Of a DNA stretch of 64,000 nt, positions 47,854-57,230 are shown piece by piece (within the stretch, counting starts at the first letter, position 1; every line of letters begins with the position of its first letter). Under the pieces are notes generated by a model. That model searched no databases and was not told the DNA's origin. It saw nothing but the letters and a program-made list of their open reading frames with translations. Source of the DNA: Siphonodentalium dalli (taxonomy: Eukaryota > Mollusca > Scaphopoda > Gadilida > Siphonodentaliidae). Made by a program: the position numbers and the translations under genes. The stretch is from positions 110,027,195 to 110,091,194 of the forward strand of contig CP136065.1 in the NCBI GenBank assembly GCA_032622095.1. The letters run 5' to 3'.

Positions 47854-47999
47854 GACAGTATGTTATTGTCAATTTGTTTCCCTTTGTTATGTAAACAAAA
47901 GCAAAAAAGCGTTATGTTTCCTGGCTTTTGTTTAGATCCCGATATGGTAAACATAAAGAGCGTTAATTGTTAGTGTTTTGCTGATATGGAAATAATAAT
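47854..47999. repeat. 146-bp direct repeat, left copy (LINE-B target duplication)
   Basis: Matches 54683-54828 with one mismatch (GTTAATTG against GTTATTTG). Both are element-X sequence, and they abut the 3' and 5' ends of LINE-B exactly. X2 has this stretch only once, so the duplication came with the LINE-B insertion. Confidence 0.85.
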
Positions 48000-48663
48000 A
48001 ATATATATATCTTTATTGTCCTCCATAATTGAAGAGTTTAACAAATGGTATAAACATAATACAGTATCAAAGGTAGCCAAACATTTTGGACAACATGACA
48101 TTTAACAAATTATAGTATGTACACAGAATGACACAAGTGCCACCAAGACATGGTATACAAGTTGGGTCAAACTAGAGAGCAACCTTACCCACAGGCAGAT
48201 ATACATTCAGACATACAATCGGACATACCGACATTCGGACATAATATCCAGGCATGCAGACAAACACAGCCACGCAAACATAACTTTCAGTCTAAACATA
48301 TTTACATTATGCGGATAAAATCCGAAACGTACACAGGATAAATGCTTAGACTTGCATTTTCTAATTTACTGGCGTCAAACTGTTATACTTGGAATGTTAT
48401 TTAAACGTTAGTATTGTGTCGATAACTGCTCATATACAATTGATGTATGACAAAGCATAATTACAAGGAGTATAAAGGTGCACACATGAGCGAATGTACG
48501 TCGTATATTGTTACATTCGCACCGGTAACATCATATCCGCATGGGTGAGTGCAGTCTTATTAAAACCATACCCAAACTCCAACGATCGTTGGAGTCTGAG
48601 TATGGTTCCAATCAGACTGGCTCCTGATATGCCATTGTGGATTTTCGTTAAAACGTTTGGTGA

Positions 48664-51318
48664 TTACTCAGAATGAAGACTTGACAGCATCCTGTGTGAT
48701 AACCATAATATGTGGGTATGGTGAACTATAAATGATACGAACAACATAGGGTCATCAATGAAAGAAAATATTTCAGAGGGAAGTTTTGTAAGGTGAATCA
48801 TAACAAGTTCATCATCGTCAAGCTCGTCCACCCAAAGATAGAACAGCAATCCAAATGTGTCAATCAATTGGTACCACATGTCATTACGACGAGAGCACAA
48901 TATATGGTGAGCGCAATAAATCATAACGTGTATTACCACGTCGTCATATTCCAAGTGACATAACGCACACGTACCCTGGTGTTTGGTAGCAGTGGTCGCA
49001 ATAAGTTGGGCAACGGTGAAAAATTCTCTCTTCCGCTCTGGATATTGCCGACAGCAACGCCAAAGTATGGACATCTGTAAGTAACTTTGGATTTGATAGA
49101 AGCATGCTAGTGTTGGGTCGTTTTGAACATTTTGCGTCCAGTCGATATCGCGCTTACTGTTGACTTCCGTTTTGATCAGTCGGTTCCACTCTGAGCGAAT
49201 TGGACACGTACCGACTATTGCGAATTGCTGAAGATATTGGTTCAAGTTATGAGAAATAAGAATGCGTTCAATGTCAGCAAAGTATGACTGAGGATTAGTA
49301 TATTGCCGAGAAAGGTGCATGTGAAGTCTTGATACAAAACTTTCCTTGCATACCTTGGAAGGCGATATTCGACAAAGGCTACCAAACAAACTGAGTTTTC
49401 GTGCATCTATAAAAGATGAAATAGGACCAAGGCCCATGAGACCTAGGGCAATATCGGTTCTCACCCTTACAGGCAGCCCTTGAATGCGTGTCAAGCAAAA
49501 TCGATGGATTTTCTCGAGCGAGGTAGTGTCCGACACAGACATGCCACACAGAAATTCTGAACCATATAATCCTTTTGGCAGCACCATCGTTTTGTATATG
49601 ATGGCACAACTCGACGGAGTGATCCCTCCGGCATAAAGTCCAGCATTACTTAAGAGGAAAAAAGTTGACCTGATTTTGTCTACAATGACTTCAACAAATT
49701 CTTTGACAAAGCTGTACTTGTTTACTTGTATGCCCAAATGAGTGATTTCGTCTGTTTCGGACACGGTACTTCCAGCGACAGTCCATCGTCTACTTGTGCT
49801 GCAGCTTTGGTGAGACGTTTCGTTAAAAACGACGACCTTACATTTGTTAGGGTTATACATGAAGCGCCACTTTTGACTATACGATGTGCATAAATCGCAC
49901 AAACGTTGTAAGCCGTAACTTGAGAGGGACAACAGTGTCATATCATCAGCTTGTGTTGGAGACGAGCAGTTGGAGGATAAAAGTCGAAATCCAAAGTTTG
50001 AAGCTTCAAGTTCATACAAGAGATCATCTATGTACATCATATAGAACAAAGGGGATAAAATACCCCCGTGCCTTGCTCCTTGTTTTATTGAAATTGACTC
50101 AGACAGAATGTGTGTATGTTTGACTACACATGAAATATTACTCAGAAACTCTCTTAGGAGGAGCCAAATTTTGCCTTGGAATCCACGAAGGTGTAGCTTC
50201 AACAATAAGCCATTGATCCATACTGTGTCAAATGCCTTATGTACATCCAAGAAGCATGCGAATAGTTTAGACTGTTGTTCTTTTGTGAAGTTCATGCTTT
50301 CGTGCAATACATATGACGACATAAGACAACTGACATTTTTCTGAAAACCGTTTTGAAGGGGATGAACTTTAATGAGATTTGGCGTGTTGCGTTCCATGCG
50401 AAACAACATTATTTTTTCTAGTGTCTTATACAGCACTGGTAGAAGAGTAATTGCCCTGTAGCTATCGAATTTAGTTTTTGGCTTATCACCACCCTTATAC
50501 AGAGAAACTATCAGGCCAGATTTTGTCATAGCAGGTATATGTTGTAACTCTAACATTTTGCTCAAGACGAACGCTAACCGTTCTTGTAACGACTCGCCTC
50601 CATACACAATGTGCTCGTAACAGATCATGTCCGGACCAGGAGCTTTCCCCATATGCATTGACTTGAGAATTTCATTCAGCTCCTGAATAGAAATAGGATA
50701 TAGCATATGTTTATCTAGTGGGGTAGAGACACCATGTGTGTGTATGCTAGATGCAATGTCTTCAACTGAACTATTGACATAATCATAATGATGATGATCG
50801 AATGCGTCCGACTCAAGTTGGCAATACAATCGTTCATAATAATCAGCCCACGCAGTTGTGATTTCTTCAGGATTACGCAGCGTAACATTGTCAACCTCGA
50901 AAAAGTTATTATTAGTTGCCCTAGTTCTAGATTTGTTTTGATTAAATAACCGAAAAAAGTGCTCTTGGTTGATTTCCGCAGCATTGTCAACATTGTCGTT
51001 TTGGCTCGATAAGAATTTCAAGTTGCTATGTCGTAGTTCCCTGCGGAACGCACACTTCGCTGCTTTATAGTATACATATGAAAGATGAGCCCGACCTCTT
51101 GGGCGACCTTCACTGTTCCATATACGTTTGAAGTTACGCATTTGACTATGAAGTTCCTTCAGTTTTTCATTCCAGTATGGTTTAATATGGGATTTGTACG
51201 ATTTTTTTTGGAATGAAGATTGACGACGCAGAATTAATAGCTTCGATAATACCTGAGTAATATTCGTCAAGGCTAGCAGAGTCCGTAATGGGACTATTGG
51301 GTAGAAGTTCATCGACAC
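48664..51318 (-). CDS. LINE-B ORF2, reverse-transcriptase part
   Basis: An 884-codon frame. Its first 40 or so residues are out of register; the true frame is entered after a run of eight A's (minus strand, about 51204-51211). RT motifs: GKAPGPDMICYEHI (residues about 224-237), SYRAITLLPVLYKTLEKIM (286-304), NGFQKNVS (323-330), motif A FLDVHKAFDTVW (356-367), motif B QGARHGGILSP (413-423), motif C QADDMTLL (456-463; usually F/YADD), then NKCKVVVF and HLGIQV. The C-terminus has CALCHLEYDD...H...C (784-802), the zinc-finger-like cluster usual in these ORF2s. It would make cDNA at a nicked target. Stop at 48664. The active-site aspartates are intact. Confidence 0.88.
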   Translation of the reverse strand: MSMNFYPIVPLRTLLALTNITQVLSKLLILRRQSSFQKKSYKSHIKPYWNEKLKELHSQMRNFKRIWNSEGRPRGRAHLSYVYYKAAKCAFRRELRHSNLKFLSSQNDNVDNAAEINQEHFFRLFNQNKSRTRATNNNFFEVDNVTLRNPEEITTAWADYYERLYCQLESDAFDHHHYDYVNSSVEDIASSIHTHGVSTPLDKHMLYPISIQELNEILKSMHMGKAPGPDMICYEHIVYGGESLQERLAFVLSKMLELQHIPAMTKSGLIVSLYKGGDKPKTKFDSYRAITLLPVLYKTLEKIMLFRMERNTPNLIKVHPLQNGFQKNVSCLMSSYVLHESMNFTKEQQSKLFACFLDVHKAFDTVWINGLLLKLHLRGFQGKIWLLLREFLSNISCVVKHTHILSESISIKQGARHGGILSPLFYMMYIDDLLYELEASNFGFRLLSSNCSSPTQADDMTLLSLSSYGLQRLCDLCTSYSQKWRFMYNPNKCKVVVFNETSHQSCSTSRRWTVAGSTVSETDEITHLGIQVNKYSFVKEFVEVIVDKIRSTFFLLSNAGLYAGGITPSSCAIIYKTMVLPKGLYGSEFLCGMSVSDTTSLEKIHRFCLTRIQGLPVRVRTDIALGLMGLGPISSFIDARKLSLFGSLCRISPSKVCKESFVSRLHMHLSRQYTNPQSYFADIERILISHNLNQYLQQFAIVGTCPIRSEWNRLIKTEVNSKRDIDWTQNVQNDPTLACFYQIQSYLQMSILWRCCRQYPERKREFFTVAQLIATTATKHQGTCALCHLEYDDVVIHVMIYCAHHILCSRRNDMWYQLIDTFGLLFYLWVDELDDDELVMIHLTKLPSEIFSFIDDPMLFVSFIVHHTHILWLSHRMLSSLHSE

Positions 51319-51427
51319 AATTTTGATAACTCGCTATTGAAGAGTCTGAAGATAAAAACTTCTTCCAGTTGACAGAGCAGCGCTCGGGATTTGGACGAGT
51401 GCAGTGATTACCTAGCTCGATGAGCAT
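51182..51427 (-). pseudogene. LINE-B ORF2, out-of-frame segment joining endonuclease and RT
   Basis: This segment is open in a frame different from the endonuclease and RT parts, which share one frame. The sequence (NWKKFLSSDSSIASYQNCVD, SLDEYYSGIIEAINSASSIF) is the expected linker between them. Two single-base shifts therefore bracket it: one at about 51412-51440 and one at the A8 run near 51204-51211. Both lie at or near short homopolymers, so assembly error is as likely as real mutation. Confidence 0.7.
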
Positions 51428-52233
51428 TTTGATAGGACGGTGTTGGAGTAATCAGTGGCAGAGTCAACGATGACTCTTATTTCGTTTACACAGTGTAGAT
51501 TTGATTTGTGTATAAGTATATGATCGATCGTGGTGCCTGAATCGCTTGCGGAGGAAGCTGGAATGTGTGTAGCAATCAGACGTGTGACCGGATCAGATTG
51601 ATTCACAGAAACGAGATTCCTGCGTGCGATAAGTTTCTTGAAACTGCGATTTCTGGCATCAGCTTTCTGGATATTGCCGTTAAAATCACCCATAACAATG
51701 ACGGTACGCATAGATGAGTAATAATCAATCGTAATGTCCAGCTTATTTAAGTAATCACGATAAAATGCGACTGTGTAGTTCGTTGAGGGCAGATAGACCT
51801 GTGTAATATATATGTACTGCGAGTTATCTAACTGTAATTGGATACCACACAGTCTATCGTCATTTAGGTCAAGTGTTGATACAGCATTATCCAGCCTTCT
51901 GTGCCAGAAAATCGCTACACCGCCCTTGTCACGCCCCCTCTGCATGGGTAGTCTCTGTGAGAAATCACAAACTGCGTGGTACCGGTAATTGTTGCTAACA
52001 GTATCAAGTATGTGCACATTGTGATTGTGGAGCCAATGCTCGCTGATACCAAAAAAGTCCACCTCCTGATTTGCAAGTATATCTGACATGTAGCAACTGC
52101 TACCCATCGCCCCAGTGGCGTTCCACGTGACGATGTTCAACATCACGAGTAAGCAAATGCAAATTGACAGTGCAGAAGACCTACGATTGTGCGAGTTATT
52201 ATACACAATACTATAATTATCAGTGCGAATCAT
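51412..52233 (-). CDS. LINE-B ORF2, APE-type endonuclease part
   Basis: ATG at 52233, 64 nt after the ORF1 stop. The first 30 residues are hydrophobic and may not belong to the mature start. The endonuclease fold begins LNIVTWNATG (Asn at about 38), with GISEHWL (Glu about 65), IVMGDFNG (181-186) and TTIDHILI (234-241), corresponding to the metal- and DNA-binding motifs of apurinic-endonuclease-like LINE nucleases that nick the target. At the expected final S-D-H the sequence is TDYSNTV (about 260-266), so the catalytic His appears to be Tyr. The frame is lost a few codons later. Confidence 0.85.
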   Translation of the reverse strand: MIRTDNYSIVYNNSHNRRSSALSICICLLVMLNIVTWNATGAMGSSCYMSDILANQEVDFFGISEHWLHNHNVHILDTVSNNYRYHAVCDFSQRLPMQRGRDKGGVAIFWHRRLDNAVSTLDLNDDRLCGIQLQLDNSQYIYITQVYLPSTNYTVAFYRDYLNKLDITIDYYSSMRTVIVMGDFNGNIQKADARNRSFKKLIARRNLVSVNQSDPVTRLIATHIPASSASDSGTTIDHILIHKSNLHCVNEIRVIVDSATDYSNTVLSKCSSS

Positions 52234-52297
52234 TTTGTGACAACATTAGGAATATTCTAGATTTGGAAATGAAGAAATTTCTACAACATTCGGGATA

Positions 52298-53911
52298 TTA
52301 AACATCCTCGCGATCCTCTCCAAACTGATTTGACCGACTGTTGAGATGGACATGGTTTGTTGTTGGACGTCTGTCTCCGAATGAACTCTGAGAAAGCCAG
52401 GGTCTGCAGAATACAGCCTCTGGCCAGAAACCGCTCTCAATGACTTCTTCAAAATCTTGAACATGAACATTTATACGTGCTGAGACTGGACCGTCATAAT
52501 TTCCACCGCGGAGAATGCGAATTACTGAATGACGAATTTGGTATTCACTAAGGTAGTCTGATAGAACATGGGCATCCACTTTGTTGTCCAGATTACGGAC
52601 GAAGATTCTCCGTGTTCTGATGGGACGGGGGTTTTCATTTTGTTTAAAACGTAAATACTCATTGTCGTGTGTCTGGTCACATCTGTAGTAATCGTTATTG
52701 CGATTATCGTGGTTTGAATGATTGTCAGCACGTCTATCCTCTATTCGCGCACGGTTCTGGTTGTGAGAAGATGTGGTATCTCTAGGAGACGCATGTCTAG
52801 GATGGTTATTGAAGTCATCCACACTTATACTCTCCAGTGTGCAGGCTGATTGACTATAGTTCGCTTTCCGACTAGAATGAGAGTTGTGCGTAACGTTAAT
52901 AGAGTTATCTCCCTTCTTCTCACTGTCAACAGTGACTTGATATTTGACTTTTGGTTTGGACGAAGTTGGGGTTGATGCATCTTGAGGGTGTATTTGGGAT
53001 GCACGGGGCACAGGTGAAGACGTATTCCCAATATTAGGCGAGTTCGCAGGCTGTATATCAACATGACTTTCTTGAGAAGATTGGTGAATTATGGACACAT
53101 CAGGCACGTTCTGAGTTTTGTTGGCGTTAATAGTTGACCAGGTGACATGAGCAAAGTGATTTAGTTGGCCGTAGACATGCGTGGCAAAACTACGAAGATC
53201 CGCTCTGAGATATTCTGCGCATCGATGCTCACATTGGCATGGGTCATTGTGTTGAGAAGATTTCGATGTGCACTTCTGTTTACTTTGTGGTTCCTCTAAC
53301 GTTTTTATCCTACCGCTTATACTGGCGAGTGAACCTTTTACTGAGTTGTTTTGATTTAGAAAACTCTCACACTTGTCCAGAATTGTTCCAATGTCCTGTT
53401 TCATTGTTTTAATATCCGCCTTTAATTTTGCGACGCCGCTACACTTTTCGCTTTCGATTCGTTCGATCGCCAGCTTATTTGCAAACGAGACACTTTCTGA
53501 CGCAACGATACGGTTAATGATGTCTTGTAGTGTTACCTCATTTTTACTGACGCGACTTTGGATGTCTGATTGCATATTGTCGATTTGAGACTGCATTTGG
53601 TCTCTTGCCTGTTGGAGAATAGTTATGTTTGCACGCATTCCGATGTCAGTATACATATCACGAGAATTAGAGTCTGTGTTCACATCAGTTTCGTTTTCGT
53701 TGTTAATACAATCTGCTGGAGTTTTCGGAGTTGCACATTTTGCATTATGTTGTGTTTTGTTGCGCGAAGCACTCAAAAGGGGCAATATGTGCTCAACTTT
53801 CTCGTCCAGGATACACAAGAATAGTTGGTAAACATCAGTGGCCAGTTTTTTCGACACTGGTTCCGAAGCTTTTGTTTGGATTCTGCGTTTTAATATTGCA
53901 TCTGGTGTCAA
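52298..53911 (-). CDS. LINE-B ORF1 (coiled-coil, RRM-like nucleic-acid-binding protein)
   Basis: A 537-codon frame from a TTG at 53911; it remains open upstream to about 53950 with no ATG at its head, so the true start is uncertain. The N-terminal 60 residues are followed by a long predicted coiled coil (about 90-205: QMQSQIDNMQSDIQS, KADIKTMKQDIGTILDKCES). Then come a Cys cluster (DPCQCEHRCAEYL), a Ser/Asn/His-rich linker, and a C-terminal RRM-like segment (about 434-506) RRIFVRNLDNKVDAHVLSDY ... ARINVHVQDFEEVIESGFWP followed by FCRPW. This layout matches ORF1 proteins that trimerise and coat LINE RNA. No internal stops. Confidence 0.82.
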   Translation of the reverse strand: MTPDAILKRRIQTKASEPVSKKLATDVYQLFLCILDEKVEHILPLLSASRNKTQHNAKCATPKTPADCINNENETDVNTDSNSRDMYTDIGMRANITILQQARDQMQSQIDNMQSDIQSRVSKNEVTLQDIINRIVASESVSFANKLAIERIESEKCSGVAKLKADIKTMKQDIGTILDKCESFLNQNNSVKGSLASISGRIKTLEEPQSKQKCTSKSSQHNDPCQCEHRCAEYLRADLRSFATHVYGQLNHFAHVTWSTINANKTQNVPDVSIIHQSSQESHVDIQPANSPNIGNTSSPVPRASQIHPQDASTPTSSKPKVKYQVTVDSEKKGDNSINVTHNSHSSRKANYSQSACTLESISVDDFNNHPRHASPRDTTSSHNQNRARIEDRRADNHSNHDNRNNDYYRCDQTHDNEYLRFKQNENPRPIRTRRIFVRNLDNKVDAHVLSDYLSEYQIRHSVIRILRGGNYDGPVSARINVHVQDFEEVIESGFWPEAVFCRPWLSQSSFGDRRPTTNHVHLNSRSNQFGEDREDV

Positions 53912-53936
53912 ATTAATTGTGACAAGTTTTTTTGTT

Positions 53937-54287
53937 TCAGCAAATAGTGCATGTCTGGCGCATCTCTTCTAGTTTGGATTCATTTTCTTTGGTTGAATAC
54001 AAGAGTTTCGCAATGAGTTGATCCTTCGGTGTGTTATGAACAAATTCCATCATCAGCATTATATAGAACTTGGTTTCCTTGTCAAGATTTTCATCTGTAT
54101 GCAAGCTCTCGGTGAAGGTTGCGAATGCAGTTGTGAACAATGATTTTTCATAAGCTTGTTTTGGATCCGTAGAAGACGGTACTAAATCAACCGGAGTGTG
54201 ACTTGACTCGCCAATGCTTGGGGGCTCAAAACCCGTCGGGTCCATGTTGAGAATTTTATCAGTTTGTGTTAGAATGTTTTCCATCAT
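53937..54287 (-). CDS. LINE-B upstream frame (possible ORF1 N-terminus)
   Basis: 116 codons from ATG-ATG at 54287 to a TGA that lies at the very point where the ORF1 frame opens, in another frame. It is acidic/polar, without recognised domain: MDPTGFEPPSIGESSHTPVD, KETKFYIMLMMEFVHNTPKD. It may be the true N-terminus of ORF1 separated by a frameshift (ORF1 lacks an ATG at its head, and an A7 run lies just downstream), or a separate small ORF. Confidence 0.4.
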   Translation of the reverse strand: MMENILTQTDKILNMDPTGFEPPSIGESSHTPVDLVPSSTDPKQAYEKSLFTTAFATFTESLHTDENLDKETKFYIMLMMEFVHNTPKDQLIAKLLYSTKENESKLEEMRQTCTIC

Positions 54288-54682
54288 CGATGACGTGCTT
54301 GTAGACTAAATATGTGTTCTATTGTCTCTGTGATTGGGCTATTGTGCGATACCGCCACACATGATAGATTGTTTATCACACCTTTTGTGCAGATAGTGTC
54401 GAATTGGCCATTGTCTATGTCATGAGTAATTTTGACATATACAGAAAAACAATACTGTTGGACAATATGGCGACATATAATCAGGGTAGAGGAAGGTCCC
54501 AATGGCTGAGGGTACAAAGTTTAACACCAGAATAGTCACCGAACGAAACATCCACCAGGAGTGAGACTCATTGAGAGAATTCCGTGGTTATTGAAGAATG
54601 ATGAGAACATCTTTTGTAGATCCAAACGTTGTTTATATTGATGAATTATAACTATAACTACGGAGCAAAAAATGTAAACACT

Positions 54683-54828
54683 GACAGTATGTTATTGTCA
54701 ATTTGTTTCCCTTTGTTATGTAAACAAAAGCAAAAAAGCGTTATGTTTCCTGGCTTTTGTTTAGATCCCGATATGGTAAACATAAAGAGCGTTATTTGTT
54801 AGTGTTTTGCTGATATGGAAATAATAAT
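54683..54828. repeat. 146-bp direct repeat, right copy (LINE-B target duplication)
   Basis: Near-identical to 47854-47999 and abuts the 5' end of LINE-B. Immediately beyond it, element X continues (GAGCGTTTATATCATTTGTG) as in X2, where the corresponding sequence follows without a gap. Confidence 0.85.
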
Positions 54829-55350
54829 GAGCGTTTATATCATTTGTGTGTGATTAACCAATATAATTGCGCTGTGTTGTGTAAACAGAAGCACAACTTA
54901 TGTAACACGAGCAGGCTCTTGTTTAATTACACCATTGTACGTCTTTCATGAAGAGGCTCTGCATGTTTATCAGTGTTGTCAACCGAAAACTAGCCGTTCT
55001 CCTCAGTTTTCAATGACCACAGACCGAACGTCGACAATATAATGTTATGGTATACATATATTATTATATATATATCGATTTGTCACATCCATCATTTATA
55101 TACATTTGAACACGTGTCATGTCCACACTGTGATCTTGTTGATTATTTGTGTTTTTCTGATATGTAATTCTTTAAACCCATGTACACATGGTGTAAGAAT
55201 AAACAATTATATATATATTGACGACAATATACTGTTTACGCGCTGATTATGTTTGGCATATGAACAAAACTATCTATATTTTAATATTCCTTCTGTTGAT
55301 GGCGATTTGAACAAATGTGAATATTTCTGCAACGAACACCGCCCGTGCCA

Positions 55351-55886
55351 TTAAATGTCAGGAGTGTGACGATGTCCAGGAATATTGTAAAAGGAAAGAA
55401 ACCATATGTGCACGATGTTTTTGTGCTATTTCTGGTCATGATTATAAGGATTGTACGAATCTTAAATCATGTTCAAAATGTCAATGTTCACATGCTGCAA
55501 TGGATCGTTCGTGTCCCATTTTGGACTATGACTTCAAGATTCAACGATGTAAAGCTGAGAAGCATCTGTCATATATAGATCAAAGAACATAGTTGAGGCC
55601 AGCACTCAAGAGTCAAACCAAACTCGCCAGTATATCACTAGCAACACAAGTTGAGGCGACTTATCTAATTCCTTTTCCAGAACATGCAGCGCAGGTAATT
55701 GATAGAGCTTCTGTCGTTGAGAAGTTTCCTCCGAAACAATCAATGCAAGTAGATCCTATTGTTCCAAAACAAATATCGTCTGCTGCTTCGAAACAATACT
55801 CACAAAAGTCACTCAAACGTTTCGACTCTCAGAAAGAGAGGTACACATTTGAGCTTTCAAAATTTGGTCAGATGATTGGTGAGTAA
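55351..55886 (+). pseudogene. LINE-A copy 2 ORF1, zinc-knuckle and C-terminal part
   Basis: Resumes LINE-A after X1. Cys-rich repeats are IKCQECDDVQEYCKR, CARCFCAISGHDYKDC (a CCHC knuckle) and CSKCQCSHAAMDRSCPI, followed by the KAEKHLSYIDQ signature. This is the usual order of double/triple gag-like knuckles in Jockey/CR1-type ORF1. An in-frame TAG at about 55590 splits the frame; the following 97 codons (KSQTKLASISLATQVEATYL onward) end at 55886. The ORF upstream of 55351 is X sequence, so the apparent ATG at 55317 is not native. Confidence 0.78.
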
Positions 55887-56112
55887 TGATTAAATGACAA
55901 AAGCAGTATTTGCGGATCGAAGCTGTGTCGGTTGGGTGTGAATGGAATTATGTCTCACCCACCCGATCTCCAGCTTGACTTATTGATAAAGGTTCATGTG
56001 CGATTCATCAAATATTATAAACACCTTATCAATGCAAAATCTGATGTTAAAAGCTACTTTTACCTGTTTCTGCTCAGCGGCTAAAACGACGTTAAACTCT
56101 CAATCAATCAAC
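55887..56112 (+). mobile_element. LINE-A copy 2, 3' end
   Basis: About 200 bp after the ORF1 remnant the sequence reaches CGGCTAAAACGACGTTAAAC followed by CAATCAATCAA, a tail also found at 39940-39992. No endonuclease or reverse-transcriptase coding lies between ORF1 and this tail, so this copy either lost ORF2 by deletion or is an ORF1-only nonautonomous derivative. Confidence 0.5.
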
Positions 56113-56223
56113 CATTGTTTCAATACAAGATTACATGATCCGAACGGATGGAAATAATCACGGCATGGTATTACAACATAACTATACAAATGTCATTGTA
56201 TAGAGCCTATAATCTTCATACCC

Positions 56224-56249
56224 TACCCGCTAATGGGTAATCGAAACAA
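56224..56249. repeat. 26-bp direct repeat (possible target duplication), left copy
   Basis: TACCCGCTAATGGGTAATCG(AAACAA) recurs at 57231-57255 with 2-3 differences. The left copy abuts the (AAT)n tail of the SINE. Confidence 0.5.
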
Positions 56250-56695
56250 TAATAATAATAATAATGTATAGCATTTGTAAAGCGCCTTTCCCATGAGGCC
56301 CAAAGCGCTCAAAGTTTTACAATTATTACCCTGATGAGCCTGAACATTCAGTAACCATCTACTGCTCCCCGGGGACAGGGGGAGGTACAGCCGGGAGTAT
56401 GCGAGGATACCATATGGCTAGCATACTGACAAGATCTTTCACTGCTCATTATCAGGTACCCTTGTAATGCATGGGTGGTGCAAAGCAGACACAATACGAG
56501 TGACCTTGCTCAAGGGTCACAACTTGGCGCGAGATTCAAACAGTGTACAATCCAACAATTGCACATCGCTCAAGTCGGCCAAGCCACTTCTGTGTGGAAA
56601 CTCATAACAGACCACCAGCCAGCCGCGAACTTGCCTCGCTGTGTTGACAGCGAAGACAAGTCCAACGCGCTAACCACTGGACCACGGAGCTCCAC
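56245..56695 (-). mobile_element. tRNA-derived SINE with conserved central domain
   Basis: Read on the minus strand, the 5' head GAGCTCCGTGGTCCAGTGGT(TAGCGCGTTGGACT) has an excellent pol III A-box. A B-box-like GGCAAGTTCGCGGC lies about 57 bp on. A body of about 300 bp follows. Near the 3' end are AGCGCTTTGGGCCTCATGGG and AAAGGCGCTTTACAAATG, a conserved segment shared by many metazoan SINEs, and the element ends in (ATT)n at 56250-56268. Pol III transcription and LINE-mobilised copying are inferred. I do not name the family. Confidence 0.8.
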
Positions 56696-57230
56696 AAACA
56701 ACAACTAAGCGATCGGACCGAGATAGCGTTTATTATAAAATTCCCCTACTTGCTGATGAAAATATGTGCGCTTATATATTCATACAGCAGAATATTCAAA
56801 TATATATGGAAATATGATAATGGATCGAAATTATATAAACGGATTGAAAAGTGCATCCATATATAGCGCACGCTATCTTGGCTCATCGGAACCAGTCACC
56901 CTTCGCAGACTGGGATAAAAACGTCGGAGTCGTTTCCTTAGCTGTCATCCGATGAACTAACCAAATCGCACGTTTTGTATATGAACAGTTTTAAAAACTA
57001 TTTTTCTCAAGAAAACCAAACAAACAGGTGCAAAAAAAACCGTGTTCGACCGCGACGCCAGCTGACACTAGATTGACCATTTACTATTCCCGCTTTGTGA
57101 GCATACCCGGTCACTCAGTGACAAACATATTTTACACCAGCGACTGAGTACCAATCGCACATACCGATTACGAGTGCCTTGAAGACTAATTTTTCTCTAT
57201 ATTTCGTAACGCAGAAACTATTATGTCTCC

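Larger units (their letters stand above)
48000..54682 (-). mobile_element. LINE-B: nearly complete 6.7-kb non-LTR retrotransposon
   Basis: From 5' to 3' on the minus strand it has a 5' region of about 0.4-0.7 kb (with a 116-codon frame), ORF1 (53911-52298, coiled coil plus RRM-like end), a 64-bp gap, ORF2 (endonuclease then reverse transcriptase, 52233-48664, two frameshifts), a 3' UTR of about 660 bp, and a tail AATAAAGATATATATATTAT at 48000. No LTRs are present. The 146-bp flanking repeat has one mismatch, implying a recent insertion. The ORF2 layout (APE endonuclease, RT, C-terminal Cys/His cluster, no obvious RNase H) fits the broad Jockey/CR1/I-like group; I cannot place the clade. Confidence 0.88.
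47723..55354. mobile_element. Element X, copy X1: TTAA-flanked inverted-repeat element, interrupted by LINE-B
   Basis: X1 starts at TTAAAGATACGGGCGGCG (47723) and ends at CGCCCGTGCCATTAA (55354). The arms of about 135 bp (47723-47857 and about 55220-55354) pair with shared blocks AATATTCAC, CGCCAT(A/C)AACAGAA and AAAATATAGA. The target TTAA is present on both sides, and LINE-A ORF1 aligns across the junction with copy 1. Without LINE-B and one copy of the 146-bp repeat, X1 is about 0.8 kb. A second copy, X2, is at 58753-59254. No transposase; nonautonomous. Confidence 0.75.

Noticed and set aside
47854-54828. The 146-bp flanking repeats as LTRs of an LTR retrotransposon
   Set aside because: The enclosed element has APE endonuclease and LINE reverse transcriptase without gag/protease/integrase, the repeats lack TG...CA ends, and the same sequence is part of element X at 58753-59254.
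55317-55350. ATG at 55317 as the start of a zinc-knuckle gene
   Set aside because: This stretch is the terminal inverted repeat of X1. The knuckle coding from 55351 onward is the continuation of LINE-A ORF1.
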